Assembly: GCF_000485595.1 (NCBI RefSeq)
Contig: NW_014577086.1
Span: 28,216-60,666, forward strand
Length of the DNA: 32,451 bases
Origin: Priapulus caudatus
Taxonomy: Eukaryota; Priapulida; Priapulimorpha; Priapulimorphida; Priapulidae
Reading direction: 5' to 3'
This document shows, piece by piece, positions 28,001 to 30,606 of the stretch (positions within the stretch are counted from its first letter, which is position 1; each line of letters opens with the position of its first letter). The notes below the pieces were generated by a model. It ran no database searches. It had not been told where the DNA came from and saw only the letters and a list, made by a program, of their open reading frames with translations. The translations under genes were made by a program, and so were the position numbers.

Positions 28001-29677
28001 TTATTTTCATCACGTGTGTTCATCACTTGTGTTCATCACTTGTGTTTATCACTTGTGTTCATCACTTGTGTTTATCATTTGTGTTCATCACTTGTGTTCA
28101 TTACTTGAGTTCATCACTTGTGTTTATCACTTGAGTTCATCACTTGTGTTCATCACTTGAGGTCATCACTTGTGTTTATCACTTGAGTTCATCACTTGTG
28201 TTTATCACTTGAGTTCATCACTTGTGTTCATCACTTGAGGTCATCACTTGTGTTCATCACTTGTGTTCATCACTTGTGTTTATCATTTGTGTTCATCACT
28301 TGTGTTCATTACTTGAGTTCATCACTTGTGTTCATCACTTGTGTTCATCACTTGTATTCATCACTTGTGTTCATCCCTTGTGTTTATCACTTGTGTTCAT
28401 CACTTACTCGACCAAGTTTCCAAAGCGGGAACTAGTACAGCAATATCGTATAGGTAATGCTTACATCCGTTCTACATAGATTTACCGTTAGATTTCTTAT
28501 TGCGCATTAACAACGCTTCTAGTACCATAATATGTTCATTATTATTTTACAGTTAACTTCGCGAGCTTCGTATACAGTAACAAGAGAAATCGCGTATAAA
28601 ACTGGACACTGCAGGATTTATTTTCGATCTTATTTATATTTGCGCACCAACAGGTGAAAGTAGAAGAGTTCAACGACTCCAAACTGATAGCGACCTGTAT
28701 TTACAATTACGTAATCTTCGGTGTCGTTGGCGTCGGCGTCGTCATGATGATGGGTGACATGGCGATACCGAGATACGTCGTGAAGAGCGCATGCGTCATC
28801 TTTGCTACTACGTTGACGCAGAGCATCATATTTGTACCGAAGGTTCGAATTATAGCCTCTAGTATCAACTAATGAATGAACGAAATGACACGTGAATGAC
28901 GCACGCGCGCGCATGTTTACGGTCAGTATATATGTACTACAGCGGAAAGTATTTTTAAAAACAAACACGCGCACATCACCGGGTAGTAGTAGAGATATTC
29001 GCCGAGGTCCCAATCTATTCCAGATCATAGCCCGTCATCGTACTACGAACGCAATAGAAGTCACTCAGCACCAGGTGGCGACAGCAGCGAGTATAGCCCC
29101 CACCAGCCAGCTCCACCAACTCCACGGCGTCAGCAACGCAACTGACATGCATGAGCTCAGCACCGTGAAAGAGCAATTAGCGCAGGTGTGCGATTACCAA
29201 CCGATAGCGATATAACATATATAATGCATCTTATTATTTTTTATTTGAAATATAGTCCAGGGCCACATGTAAACAATATTTTTAATACCTTCACGTATAA
29301 CCCATGCACTTTTTGAAAACGAACTGTCCTCCATGAATAACTAACGCATTAGGCCCGTGCGAGCGTGCCGTGTGGGATTCGTGCGTGCGTGCGTAGGTGC
29401 GTGCGTAAGTGAGTGAGCGCATATAGAGAGTGCGTGCGTTCGCCTTGTGCTGGCAATTTTGCCGTACTCCTTCCTACCCATAGCTGCATTTAAAGTTAAA
29501 ATCTATTCCAAGAATGAAAATATGTACTAACTGTTGATCAAAAACACAACGACTTTTGTAGTTTGACGCGTTAAGGACTCGTTTTAGGCGCAGACGGAAA
29601 ATAAGACGCTGAGTGAAGAAATCCATAGGCTCCGTAGAATCATAGAGGAATCGCAGGCCTCCGAAGCGCCACACTGA
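1126..29677 (+). CDS. GABA-B-like class C GPCR, 15 exons, 5' end outside window
   Basis: Seen: fifteen exons with GT/AG borders join in frame to 2160 nt (719 codons plus TGA): 1126-1263, 1486-1656, 1888-1989, 2282-2347, 2951-3287, 3656-3817, 4578-4676, 5092-5242, 5481-5601, 6035-6142, 20128-20250, 21161-21307, 28654-28842, 29024-29185, 29594-29677. Phases agree at every junction when one copy of the TM4/TM5 pair is used. Known family: a plasma-membrane metabotropic receptor with an extracellular Venus-flytrap domain (ANF_receptor fold), seven TM helices (7tm_3) and a C-terminal coiled coil; GABA-B receptors work as GB1/GB2 heterodimers coupled to Gi/o. GB1-like landmarks are KKKYPWFFRT, GRIIIGFFYEDMAVKVFCE, YDAVW, LEDFHYSD, EAVDP and FVPK. 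There is no cysteine-rich domain between ligand domain and TM1, as expected for GABA-B receptors. The N-terminal exons are missing from the window. Inference: GABA may not be the ligand, because several contact positions differ. Confidence 0.93.
1486..1656 (+). CDS. GABA-B-like receptor exon: ligand domain, lobe 1
   Basis: The acceptor is CTCTGCCACAG and the donor GTGAGT, both phase 0. The 57 codons encode AAGAASPNLSNKKKYPWFFRT and then a TYVEIIQTYGWTRVACIHE segment. The first block aligns with the YGSSSPALSNR...FPTFFRT block of GB1, with alanine at the position of Ser269. Confidence 0.94.
1888..1989 (+). CDS. GABA-B-like receptor exon: ligand domain, hinge to lobe 2
   Basis: The acceptor is TATGTTACAG and the donor GTAAAA, both phase 0. 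The 34 codons (AMEDVIPKLEAANITIITSE to IANIK) match the GB1 segment of a helix followed by a strand and FSDP/FTDNP. Confidence 0.92.
2122..2166. repeat. GGAATAT tandem repeat
   Basis: About six units of (T/G)ATGGAATA within the intron between the third and fourth exons seen. Confidence 0.8.
2282..2347 (+). CDS. GABA-B-like receptor exon: ligand domain, lobe 2 strand
   Basis: This 22-codon exon follows an ATTTTTTTTAG acceptor and ends before GTATGA, both phase 0. It encodes RHDGRIIIGFFYEDMAVK and then VFCE, close to GB1 [22 protein letters not shown]. The tyrosine of FFYE is the counterpart of GABA-contact Tyr366 and is kept. Confidence 0.94.
2348..2950. other. Intron, no gene seen
   Basis: It contains two copies of CTCGGATTCAATCCGGG, near 2440 and 2492, spaced about 52 bases. 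The word is itself nearly palindromic and faintly resembles a tRNA B box, but no tRNA fold is present. Nothing else is recognised. Confidence 0.5.
2951..3287 (+). CDS. GABA-B-like receptor exon: ligand domain, lobe 2
   Basis: The acceptor is AACCCACAAG (phase 0) and the donor GTGATT (phase 1). The 112 codons start AYKAGIYGAHYQWLITGFY and SKNWW, include GHQIGLCYDAVWIVALMLN, and end FEEK. YDAVW matches the GB1 YDAIW motif (Asp471 kept). The GB1 Glu465 position is glutamine here. The loop between the two motifs differs from vertebrate receptors. Confidence 0.95.
3656..3817 (+). CDS. GABA-B-like receptor exon: ligand domain end
   Basis: The acceptor is AATCGTTAAG and the donor GTTAGA, phase 1 on both sides. 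It encodes RGLEDFHYSDKEMAHVMFDV, then WGVRGYLKFDENHD and IRQVQ. LEDFHYSD matches GB1 LEDFNYNN, and GVRGYLKFDE matches the GVSGHVVFDA strand. Confidence 0.94.
3901..4022. repeat. Compound microsatellite (CATCA)n(CGCA)n(CA)n
   Basis: Three successive simple repeats in one intron: CATCA units, about twelve CGCA units, then CA units. Long open frames of alternating residues here on both strands are artefacts of the repeat. Confidence 0.95.
4361..4552. mobile_element. 192-bp inverted-repeat element (MITE-like)
   Basis: The ends AAGCCCAGCGCACACGTGAG and CTCACGTGTGCGCCGGGCTT are reverse complements with one mismatch, and the match continues inward through TAATTTTACTCAA. Internal segments repeat GTGAGTAAAATGACGCATG-like words in both directions, so the whole element can fold. 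It has no coding capacity. Inference: a non-autonomous DNA transposon; no convincing target duplication was identified. Confidence 0.8.
4578..4676 (+). CDS. GABA-B-like receptor exon: end of ligand domain and linker
   Basis: The acceptor ATTCTAG at 4576-4577 was chosen because it alone keeps the frame; the nearby CAG at 4582-4584 would shift it into a stop. The product is ADRKWRTVGYYLPQVGETPA and then RMRWLEGSPIIWQ, equal to the GB1 KIGYYDSTKDDLSW...WIGGSPP block. The donor is GTAATA, phase 1. Confidence 0.87.
5092..5242 (+). CDS. GABA-B-like receptor exon: linker, TM1
   Basis: The acceptor is TTTTTAAAG and the donor GTATTA (phase 1 in, phase 2 out). It encodes GGGPPKDSVLRILIVQKVNP, a hydrophobic helix LIYGVMCALATTGILLAFLF (TM1), and the basic loop NAKYRKH. 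GGPPKD matches the GSPPAD/SEPPKD linker directly before TM1 of GB1/GB2. Confidence 0.94.
5481..5601 (+). CDS. GABA-B-like receptor exon: TM2 and extracellular loop 1
   Basis: The acceptor is TTTTCATGCAG (phase 2) and the donor GTAACG (phase 0). It encodes VMKASSPTMNGIILFGCILS and YSAIYFEF (TM2), then loop residues ending MLCK. The SSP.MN motif is shared with GB2 (MSSPYMNN). The cysteine of MLCK is the conserved TM3-top cysteine of class C receptors. Confidence 0.93.
6035..6142 (+). CDS. GABA-B-like receptor exon: TM3 and intracellular loop 2
   Basis: The acceptor is GTATTTACAG and the donor GTGAGA, both phase 0. The 36 codons LSIWTLTIGSGMALSSLFLK, AWRIYYVF, TNVNLQKR match the TM3/ICL2 pattern of GABA-B receptors (W.L..G.....F.K.WR...F.N). 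The next host exon lies 14 kb away, behind transposons. Confidence 0.94.
6143..6371. other. Start of the 14-kb TM3-TM4 intron
   Basis: Unique-looking sequence between the TM3 donor and the outer end of the fold-back element; no feature recognised. Confidence 0.5.
6399..6620 (+). repeat. 54-bp tandem repeat, about 4 units (left arm)
   Basis: Units start at 6399, 6453, 6507 and 6561 with AGTTC. Each of the first three contains a palindrome, AGTTCCTTATTCGAATAAGG plus AACT (slightly changed in the third), followed by AGTAACTAGGCAAAGCAGTT. The fourth is degenerate. The same family in reverse orientation is at 18940-19175. Confidence 0.92.
6625..6756. mobile_element. 132-bp hairpin element with perfect 35-bp inverted ends
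   Basis: 6625-6659 and 6722-6756 are exact reverse complements over 35 bases (ATTCGGCCAAATTAACCCTT...). The 62-base interior is built from TTACCAGTTC words related to the neighbouring 54-bp repeat. The lack of any mismatch suggests it is recent or maintained. It lies inside the left fold-back arm. Confidence 0.9.
6897..7060 (-). repeat. 3' LTR of the Gypsy element
   Basis: 164 bp with TG...CA ends. An AATAAA polyadenylation signal reads on the minus strand at 6944-6939. It is preceded (minus strand) by the polypurine tract. Confidence 0.92.
7061..7071 (-). other. Polypurine tract
   Basis: The minus strand reads CGAAAGGGGGA immediately before the LTR. A second AAAAAAGGGGGATGTAACG copy lies a little upstream (near 7083-7101). 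In Gypsy elements this tract primes plus-strand DNA synthesis. Confidence 0.8.
7479..8060 (-). pseudogene. Gypsy pol C-terminal fragment (integrase C-terminus)
   Basis: The minus-strand frame shows LPSPAELMFNRKV, then a linker, a TAA near 7865, GLPPLMTGETITVQDPQTGL, and NGRILRRNRQQLR. This is the standard order at the end of Gypsy integrase (PSPAELL..R, LP.L..GE.V, R.NR..L). 7479-7835 is an intact 118-codon frame. 7850-8060 carries a frameshift and stops. Further right the matching integrase core is absent in this orientation. Confidence 0.85.
8090..11062 (+). pseudogene. Gypsy pol RT-RNaseH-integrase, wrong strand and frame-broken
   Basis: On the + strand, broken by many indels, the order of Gypsy pol can be followed. 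RT motif-A region: RVFLNNLEAEEW...NQLDPVESASYLT (8235-8336). RT thumb: TPKTSTGI...YISPFMS (about 8874-8950). RNase H: RYANIENREL then KPLEMIS (about 9355-9510). RNase H end to linker: YKGTILIPDKH (from 9553). Integrase core: EGVSCPNNG (about 10764-10790). Integrase end: NVRTVKQILKKAKR (about 10965-11010). It stops at the 25-N gap, where the missing C-terminus would begin. The enclosing LTRs, primer site and purine tract require the opposite strand, so this block is inverted. Many changes are single-base insertions, so some of the apparent decay may be poor sequence. Confidence 0.82.
11063..11087. other. Assembly gap, 25 N
   Basis: Exactly 25 N. It falls at the integrase end of the inverted pol block and marks an unresolved join. 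Confidence 0.99.
11088..11894. other. Unassigned sequence inside the Gypsy element
   Basis: Between the gap and the palindrome. It contains loose CGCACGTA repeats (about 11490-11650). No coding similarity was recognised on either strand. Confidence 0.5.
12235..12325. repeat. Conserved stem-loop, palindrome left arm
   Basis: GCTGGCAGCTATGGAT and ATCCATAGCTGCGCG flank a GC-rich loop. The same stem occurs at 14957-15022 and, best preserved, at 22664-22728. Confidence 0.7.
14957..15022. repeat. Conserved stem-loop, palindrome right arm
   Basis: GGCTGGCAGCTATGGAGTCC pairs with CGATCCATAGCTTGCAGC. It is equivalent to the stems at 12235-12325 and 22664-22728. Confidence 0.7.
15326..17573 (-). other. 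5' part of the Gypsy element, gag expected but not clear
   Basis: By position this should hold the leader and gag on the minus strand. Short minus-strand frames near 17165-17547 include LEELWRFHKPFDY-like and RINT words faintly reminiscent of Gypsy gag, but no zinc knuckle was seen and frames are broken throughout. An open frame on the + strand at 15687-15947 has no recognised match. A GCTGCTGCT run is at 16790-16840. Confidence 0.35.
16326..16438. repeat. 41-bp tandem repeat, 2.8 units
   Basis: Units begin at 16326, 16367 and about 16408, each with CATCACTCGGTACCCGACGG or a close variant followed by GTCGTG and CGCAATGC. Confidence 0.88.
17574..17589 (-). other. Primer-binding site
   Basis: The minus strand reads TGGTGGCAGCTAGCGG directly after the LTR. 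TGG at the LTR edge is the usual complement of a tRNA CCA end. The priming tRNA was not identified. Confidence 0.75.
17590..17753 (-). repeat. 5' LTR of the Gypsy element
   Basis: It has the same length as the 3' LTR with 7 mismatches (about 96% identity) and the same AATAAA on the minus strand (17637-17632). It is directly followed on the minus strand by the primer-binding site. Confidence 0.92.
17754..18075. repeat. Left fold-back arm, inner part: AGATGGAGATC plus GGA-rich purine tract
   Basis: 17754-17790 (AGATGGAGATCAAATAAAGA...) continues the left arm past the Gypsy insertion and pairs with TTCAGTTCGATCTCCATCT before 18660. It then becomes a nearly pure GGA/GAG tract of about 280 bases on this strand. 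Confidence 0.88.
18079..18640. repeat. Right fold-back arm, inner part: TCC-rich pyrimidine tract
   Basis: About 560 bases of TCC/CTT-rich sequence, the complement type of the purine tract just to the left. The open frame at 18158-18718 is a Ser/Leu-rich artefact of this composition. Confidence 0.88.
18641..19190 (-). mobile_element. Right arm of fold-back element, outer part
   Basis: Inverted copy of 6372-6896: CATCTCAGGGGAGGTACGTT, GGGTACATATTGCTGA, GTACCTGAT, then four or so 54-bp units (18940-19175), ending GGAGCTAACTTTACTGA. It preserves the uninterrupted CTCAGGGG/AGATGGAGATC junction. The similarity with copy B of the TM4/TM5 unit starts exactly where this arm ends. Confidence 0.8.
20128..20250 (+). 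CDS. GABA-B-like receptor exon: TM4 (copy A)
   Basis: The acceptor is TATTTTTTAG. The donor is taken as GTGCGT after CTA (phase 0), which keeps frame with the next exon; GTAAGC four bases later is a stronger-looking donor but would break the frame. The 41 codons are VITDKKLIAAVVAVTAVNML, VLCTWEAVDPLSVTVYNATV, L. W.AVDPL is diagnostic of the GABA-B TM4/ECL2 border. A second copy lies at 26603-26725 with three amino-acid changes. Confidence 0.9.
20317..20429. repeat. Hairpin with telomere-like (CCCTAA)3 inside (copy A)
   Basis: 20317-20340 and 20406-20429 are perfect 24-base reverse complements (TTTGACCTGGCTCGTTTAGC and on). Between them are TAACCCTAACCCTAACCCTA (20347-20366) and an AT repeat. 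Located in the TM4-TM5 intron. Confidence 0.9.
21161..21307 (+). CDS. GABA-B-like receptor exon: extracellular loop 2 and TM5 (copy A)
   Basis: The acceptor is ATTTCTGAAG and the donor GTGAGA, both phase 0. The 49 codons encode VSEENYDVNVINQVQVCKSA, SEAYFLGPAYAIQSLLLAFG, TFIAYETRK. The cysteine of QVCKSA is the ECL2 partner in the conserved class C disulfide. YAIQSLLLAFGTFIAYET matches GB1 YGYKGLLLLLGIFLAYET. Confidence 0.93.
21487..21595 (+). repeat. 13-bp tandem array (TTGTGTTCATCAC), copy A, truncated by gap
   Basis: About eight identical units, ending at the N run. It starts about 180 bases after the TM5 donor. Confidence 0.97.
21596..22241. other. Assembly gap, 646 N
   Basis: It begins inside the tandem array and ends at unrelated sequence. 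Confidence 0.99.
22242..22561. other. Unassigned sequence with a 12-bp hairpin
   Basis: GACTGGTACCCG (22497-22508) pairs with CGGGTACCAGTC (22549-22560), with an inner CTACACG/CGTGTAG pair (22519-22525 / 22538-22544). No coding sequence recognised. Confidence 0.6.
22562..22760 (+). repeat. Third copy of palindrome-family sequence, with 28-bp stem-loop
   Basis: GTTGATCCTAACCGCTGAG through TTTTACCGGGAATACAATGA matches both arms of the 11895-15325 palindrome. 22664-22691 and 22701-22728 form a stem of 28 bases with three mismatches and a 9-base loop. The match ends where the LTR at 22756 begins. Confidence 0.8.
22760..22895. repeat. (CGTT)n microsatellite within the LTR
   Basis: Imperfect TTCG units; the frames through it are repeat artefacts. 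Confidence 0.9.
22940..22946 (-). promoter_or_regulatory. TATA box in the LTR
   Basis: The minus strand reads CTCCTATATAAGCAG inside the LTR, in the expected position between a GC-rich upstream part and the downstream R region. Confidence 0.65.
23426..24433 (-). CDS. Gypsy protease joined to integrase zinc-binding region, RT missing
   Basis: 335 codons, open. Residues 58-60 are DSG in LVDSGSSSTLL, the active-site motif of a retroviral-type aspartic protease. About 150 residues of Glu/Arg-rich linker follow. Then comes WHPENVKRLQDRDPVIVFF and KAYWGQWHQLEVHKGRLYRR, the segment that normally lies between RNase H and integrase, and HYHRTGGHRGEKR...RFYWPEYRKDI (about 292-322), the HH half of the HHCC zinc finger. 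The frame is lost just after, and CARRHGK in the next frame shows the CC half. RT and RNase H, expected between protease and this part, are absent, yet the frame is kept. Inference: a non-autonomous deletion derivative. Confidence 0.85.
   Translation of the reverse strand: METDGEQLEKQLKENKSKKSITAEQERISTVSISPVQCHPTWMVLGKEEECLRKSLVDSGSSSTLLNGDGFDKLESMKEHKMEGLSVLAEGTVPDSEKRREKGEEETRLPEENCPENRHGTAEKTVPLATEIQTGEEETTVPEEEDEVERRDEPLSRNGRTDDFSWKDEEKHGRVLVMIDGNQRRENRTENPEDEGDDHGIWHPENVKRLQDRDPVIVFFKERVEAASDRPEFSEIAGMGAEAKAYWGQWHQLEVHKGRLYRRWETPVTPIQPISRLIIPAELRKEVFQQLHYHRTGGHRGEKRSRASIQQRFYWPEYRKDIVSILWYMCTTTTR
24541..25614 (-). CDS. Gypsy Gag polyprotein with CCHC zinc knuckle
   Basis: 357 codons starting MPASSNMPRKTKK and ending in TAA, 107 bases before the protease frame. 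The capsid-like core includes FRKGDGTALKQFLVKFVMTA, NWTEETWGIELGLCLEAEAL, LQQRFDP, ETPEEYGAVVRQLFNRAYPG and KYLEGLGD, typical of Gypsy gag. A short coiled coil (LLNQLRAEVRHLKQEMGKM) precedes the knuckle CYYCRRNGHMQSAC at 317-330. It is intact over its length, so it could still make a capsid. Confidence 0.92.
   Translation of the reverse strand: MPASSNMPRKTKKEKSDTAGQNDDISAYPSDVEEQRTRMGSGSRPTMPRHSSTPRKERNTPTFRKGDGTALKQFLVKFVMTATYNNWTEETWGIELGLCLEAEALEAMIEMPRSQQTNYAQIVSCLQQRFDPAERKHVHRSELRNRNRRGEETPEEYGAVVRQLFNRAYPGMIGHQFEEILIDKYLEGLGDTEIQRYVLLQQPNTMDEAITRVAQFEAVTRETVHSRKPPADWSYHVRAVVQQIDQTSSLLNQLRAEVRHLKQEMGKMRGETESQGRLRENIGWGKGQGSGQGTPYLPMRGMARSPQDMAPIRNIECYYCRRNGHMQSACPQRLHDNDIKKSTLPNATRMRDQQSLN
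26603..26725 (+). CDS. Duplicate TM4 exon (copy B)
   Basis: It has the same length, splice sites and phase as 20128-20250. It differs at three bases, all changing the protein: T to K in VITDKK (VIKDKK here), M to L in VNML, and V to A in NATVL. The lysine agrees with human GB2 (IIKDQK). It is either a second exon usable in place of copy A, or the same exon from the other haplotype. It would be spliced with the copy B TM5 exon at 27665. Confidence 0.75.
26815..26937. repeat. Telomere-like hairpin, copy B, with indels
   Basis: Same as 20317-20429 but the arms no longer match: TTGACCTGGCCTCGATTTAG against CTAAACGAGCCCAGGTCAA. The inside reads CTAAACCCTAACCCTAAACC. Confidence 0.8.
27665..27811 (+). 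pseudogene. Duplicate ECL2/TM5 exon (copy B), frameshifted
   Basis: It is identical to copy A through SLLLA. Then a two-base insertion (CTTGCTCG) and a one-base loss (AACTTCAT) shift the frame to a TAG at the end of the exon (GACTAG). One G is also missing at the donor, so total length stays 147 nt. The intron just upstream carries many similar indels compared with copy A, so a sequence error is as likely as real decay. If the indels are errors, this exon is functional. Confidence 0.7.
27985..28405 (+). repeat. 13-bp tandem array, copy B, about 32 units
   Basis: Units of TTGTGTTCATCAC with variants (TTGAGTTCATCAC, TTGTGTTTATCAC, TTGAGGTCATCAC). Variant order repeats at a higher level near 28016-28090 and 28240-28330. 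Reading frames through it give Cys/His/Leu/Ser-rich artefacts. Confidence 0.95.
28406..28653. other. Rest of TM5-TM6 intron
   Basis: Unique sequence between the tandem array and the TM6 exon; no feature seen. Confidence 0.5.
28654..28842 (+). CDS. GABA-B-like receptor exon: TM6 and TM7
   Basis: The acceptor is GCACCAACAG and the donor GTTCGA, both phase 0. The 63 codons start VKVEEFNDSKLIATCIYN, then YVIFGVVGVGVVMMMGD (TM6), VKSACVIFATTLTQSIIF (TM7) and VPK. NDSK and FVPK are conserved GABA-B landmarks. This exon is single-copy and follows copy B. Confidence 0.95.
29024..29185 (+). CDS. GABA-B-like receptor exon: cytoplasmic tail
   Basis: The acceptor is CTATTCCAG and the donor GTGTGC, both phase 0. 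The 54 codons begin IIARHRTTNAIEVTQHQVAT and end MHELSTVKEQLAQ, which starts the coiled coil. This fits the tail of GB1/GB2, where a short basic stretch and a Ser/Thr-rich linker precede the coiled coil. Confidence 0.85.
29594..29677 (+). CDS. GABA-B-like receptor last exon: coiled coil and stop
   Basis: The acceptor is GTTTTAGGCGCAG. The exon encodes TENKTLSEEIHRLRRIIEES and QASEAPH, then TGA. The leucine/isoleucine spacing and charged flanks suit the heterodimerising coiled coil of GABA-B tails (compare ENHRLR in GB2). The short tail ends without the long proline-rich extension of vertebrate GB1. Confidence 0.85.
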   Translation, partial: TENKTLSEEIHRLRRIIEESQASEAPH

Positions 29678-29986
29678 AGCCGTAGCTACAATCTATCTAT
29701 AACTGTTTTCCGAGCGCACAGTGCACACAGTAATAACCTCGAATTTGTGTGCGCAGCGTCATCCTATATAGAGATATTAACGTTGAATGGGGTTAGTTAG
29801 TGTATATGTGTATGTATAATTATCATGATCATTATCATTGATAATATTTATCCAGCAAACATACAAATTAAGTGAGCTTGTTACATACAATTGAAAACCA
29901 TTTCAACGTTTGAGTGTGGTTAAATATAGCATTAATATTTGATTTTGAAGAATTCTACGCATTATATTTGTCCGTCGTCTATGATT

Positions 29987-30030
29987 GGCCATCGTACTCA
30001 GAAATAATTATTTCTGACTACGATGGCCAG
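29987..30030. repeat. 44-bp near-perfect palindrome
   Basis: TGGCCATCGTACTCAGAAAT and ATTTCTGACTACGATGGCCA meet at AATT with one mismatched pair and no spacer. It could be the centre of a small inverted-repeat element. Confidence 0.85.
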
Positions 30031-30562
30031 CTATAGTCGTCTATAGACTCCCAGAAGTATATAATAGCAGAGCTGGACAGAGGGAAGAGGGAGAGATTTC
30101 TAAGCAAAATTACATCGAAAGATCTAGAATGCATGCAGAAGCGATAACCATATCGCGTGCTCGTGAATACACATAATTATATAAACTCCTAAGGAAAGGA
30201 GCGGGCATATTGATCAAGGTTTCGCTTAAGTTGCTAGCATGTACCTAGAATATAGGTACCCAACTCCATGTCGCTAATCTGTAGTACGTCTGTGAACTGC
30301 CGTCGTATTCTTGTATCTATTAGTGTAACAACCACAAAAGAACGATAGTAAATGTAATGAAAACATCACCGCTTTAGAGTTACTTATTGCATTTAACTTA
30401 ATAAAACTAAATGTATCCAGTGTCGCATAACTATTGTTAATTATTTTTTATTGCCGTAAAAAACACTGTCTATCGTAATCCAAGATACTCGCAAAGATAG
30501 CGAGGTCATTAGAACTATATACTTCTCTGCAACAGGAACTTACCAACAGCACATTACCGTAG

Positions 30563-30606
30563 ACTAACAGTATCGATATCTATATTATTAGATATTGTTA
30601 GTCTAT
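30563..30606. repeat. Imperfect hairpin
   Basis: TAGACTAACAGTAT pairs with ATATTGTTAGTCTA, around an ATATC/GATAT-rich loop. Confidence 0.7.

Larger units (their letters stand above)
25665..28405 (+). repeat. Duplicated unit, copy B (carries second TM4 and TM5 exons)
   Basis: It matches copy A from CGATATTACCTAATATCACG. 25665-26780 is nearly identical. About 26790-27820 carries dozens of single-base indels. The tandem array is longer here (27985-28405). Unlike copy A it continues directly into the TM6/TM7 exon region. Confidence 0.93.

Noticed and set aside
27985-28405. CRISPR-like array
   Set aside because: Units are a contiguous 13-bp minisatellite with no spacers, in an animal intron.
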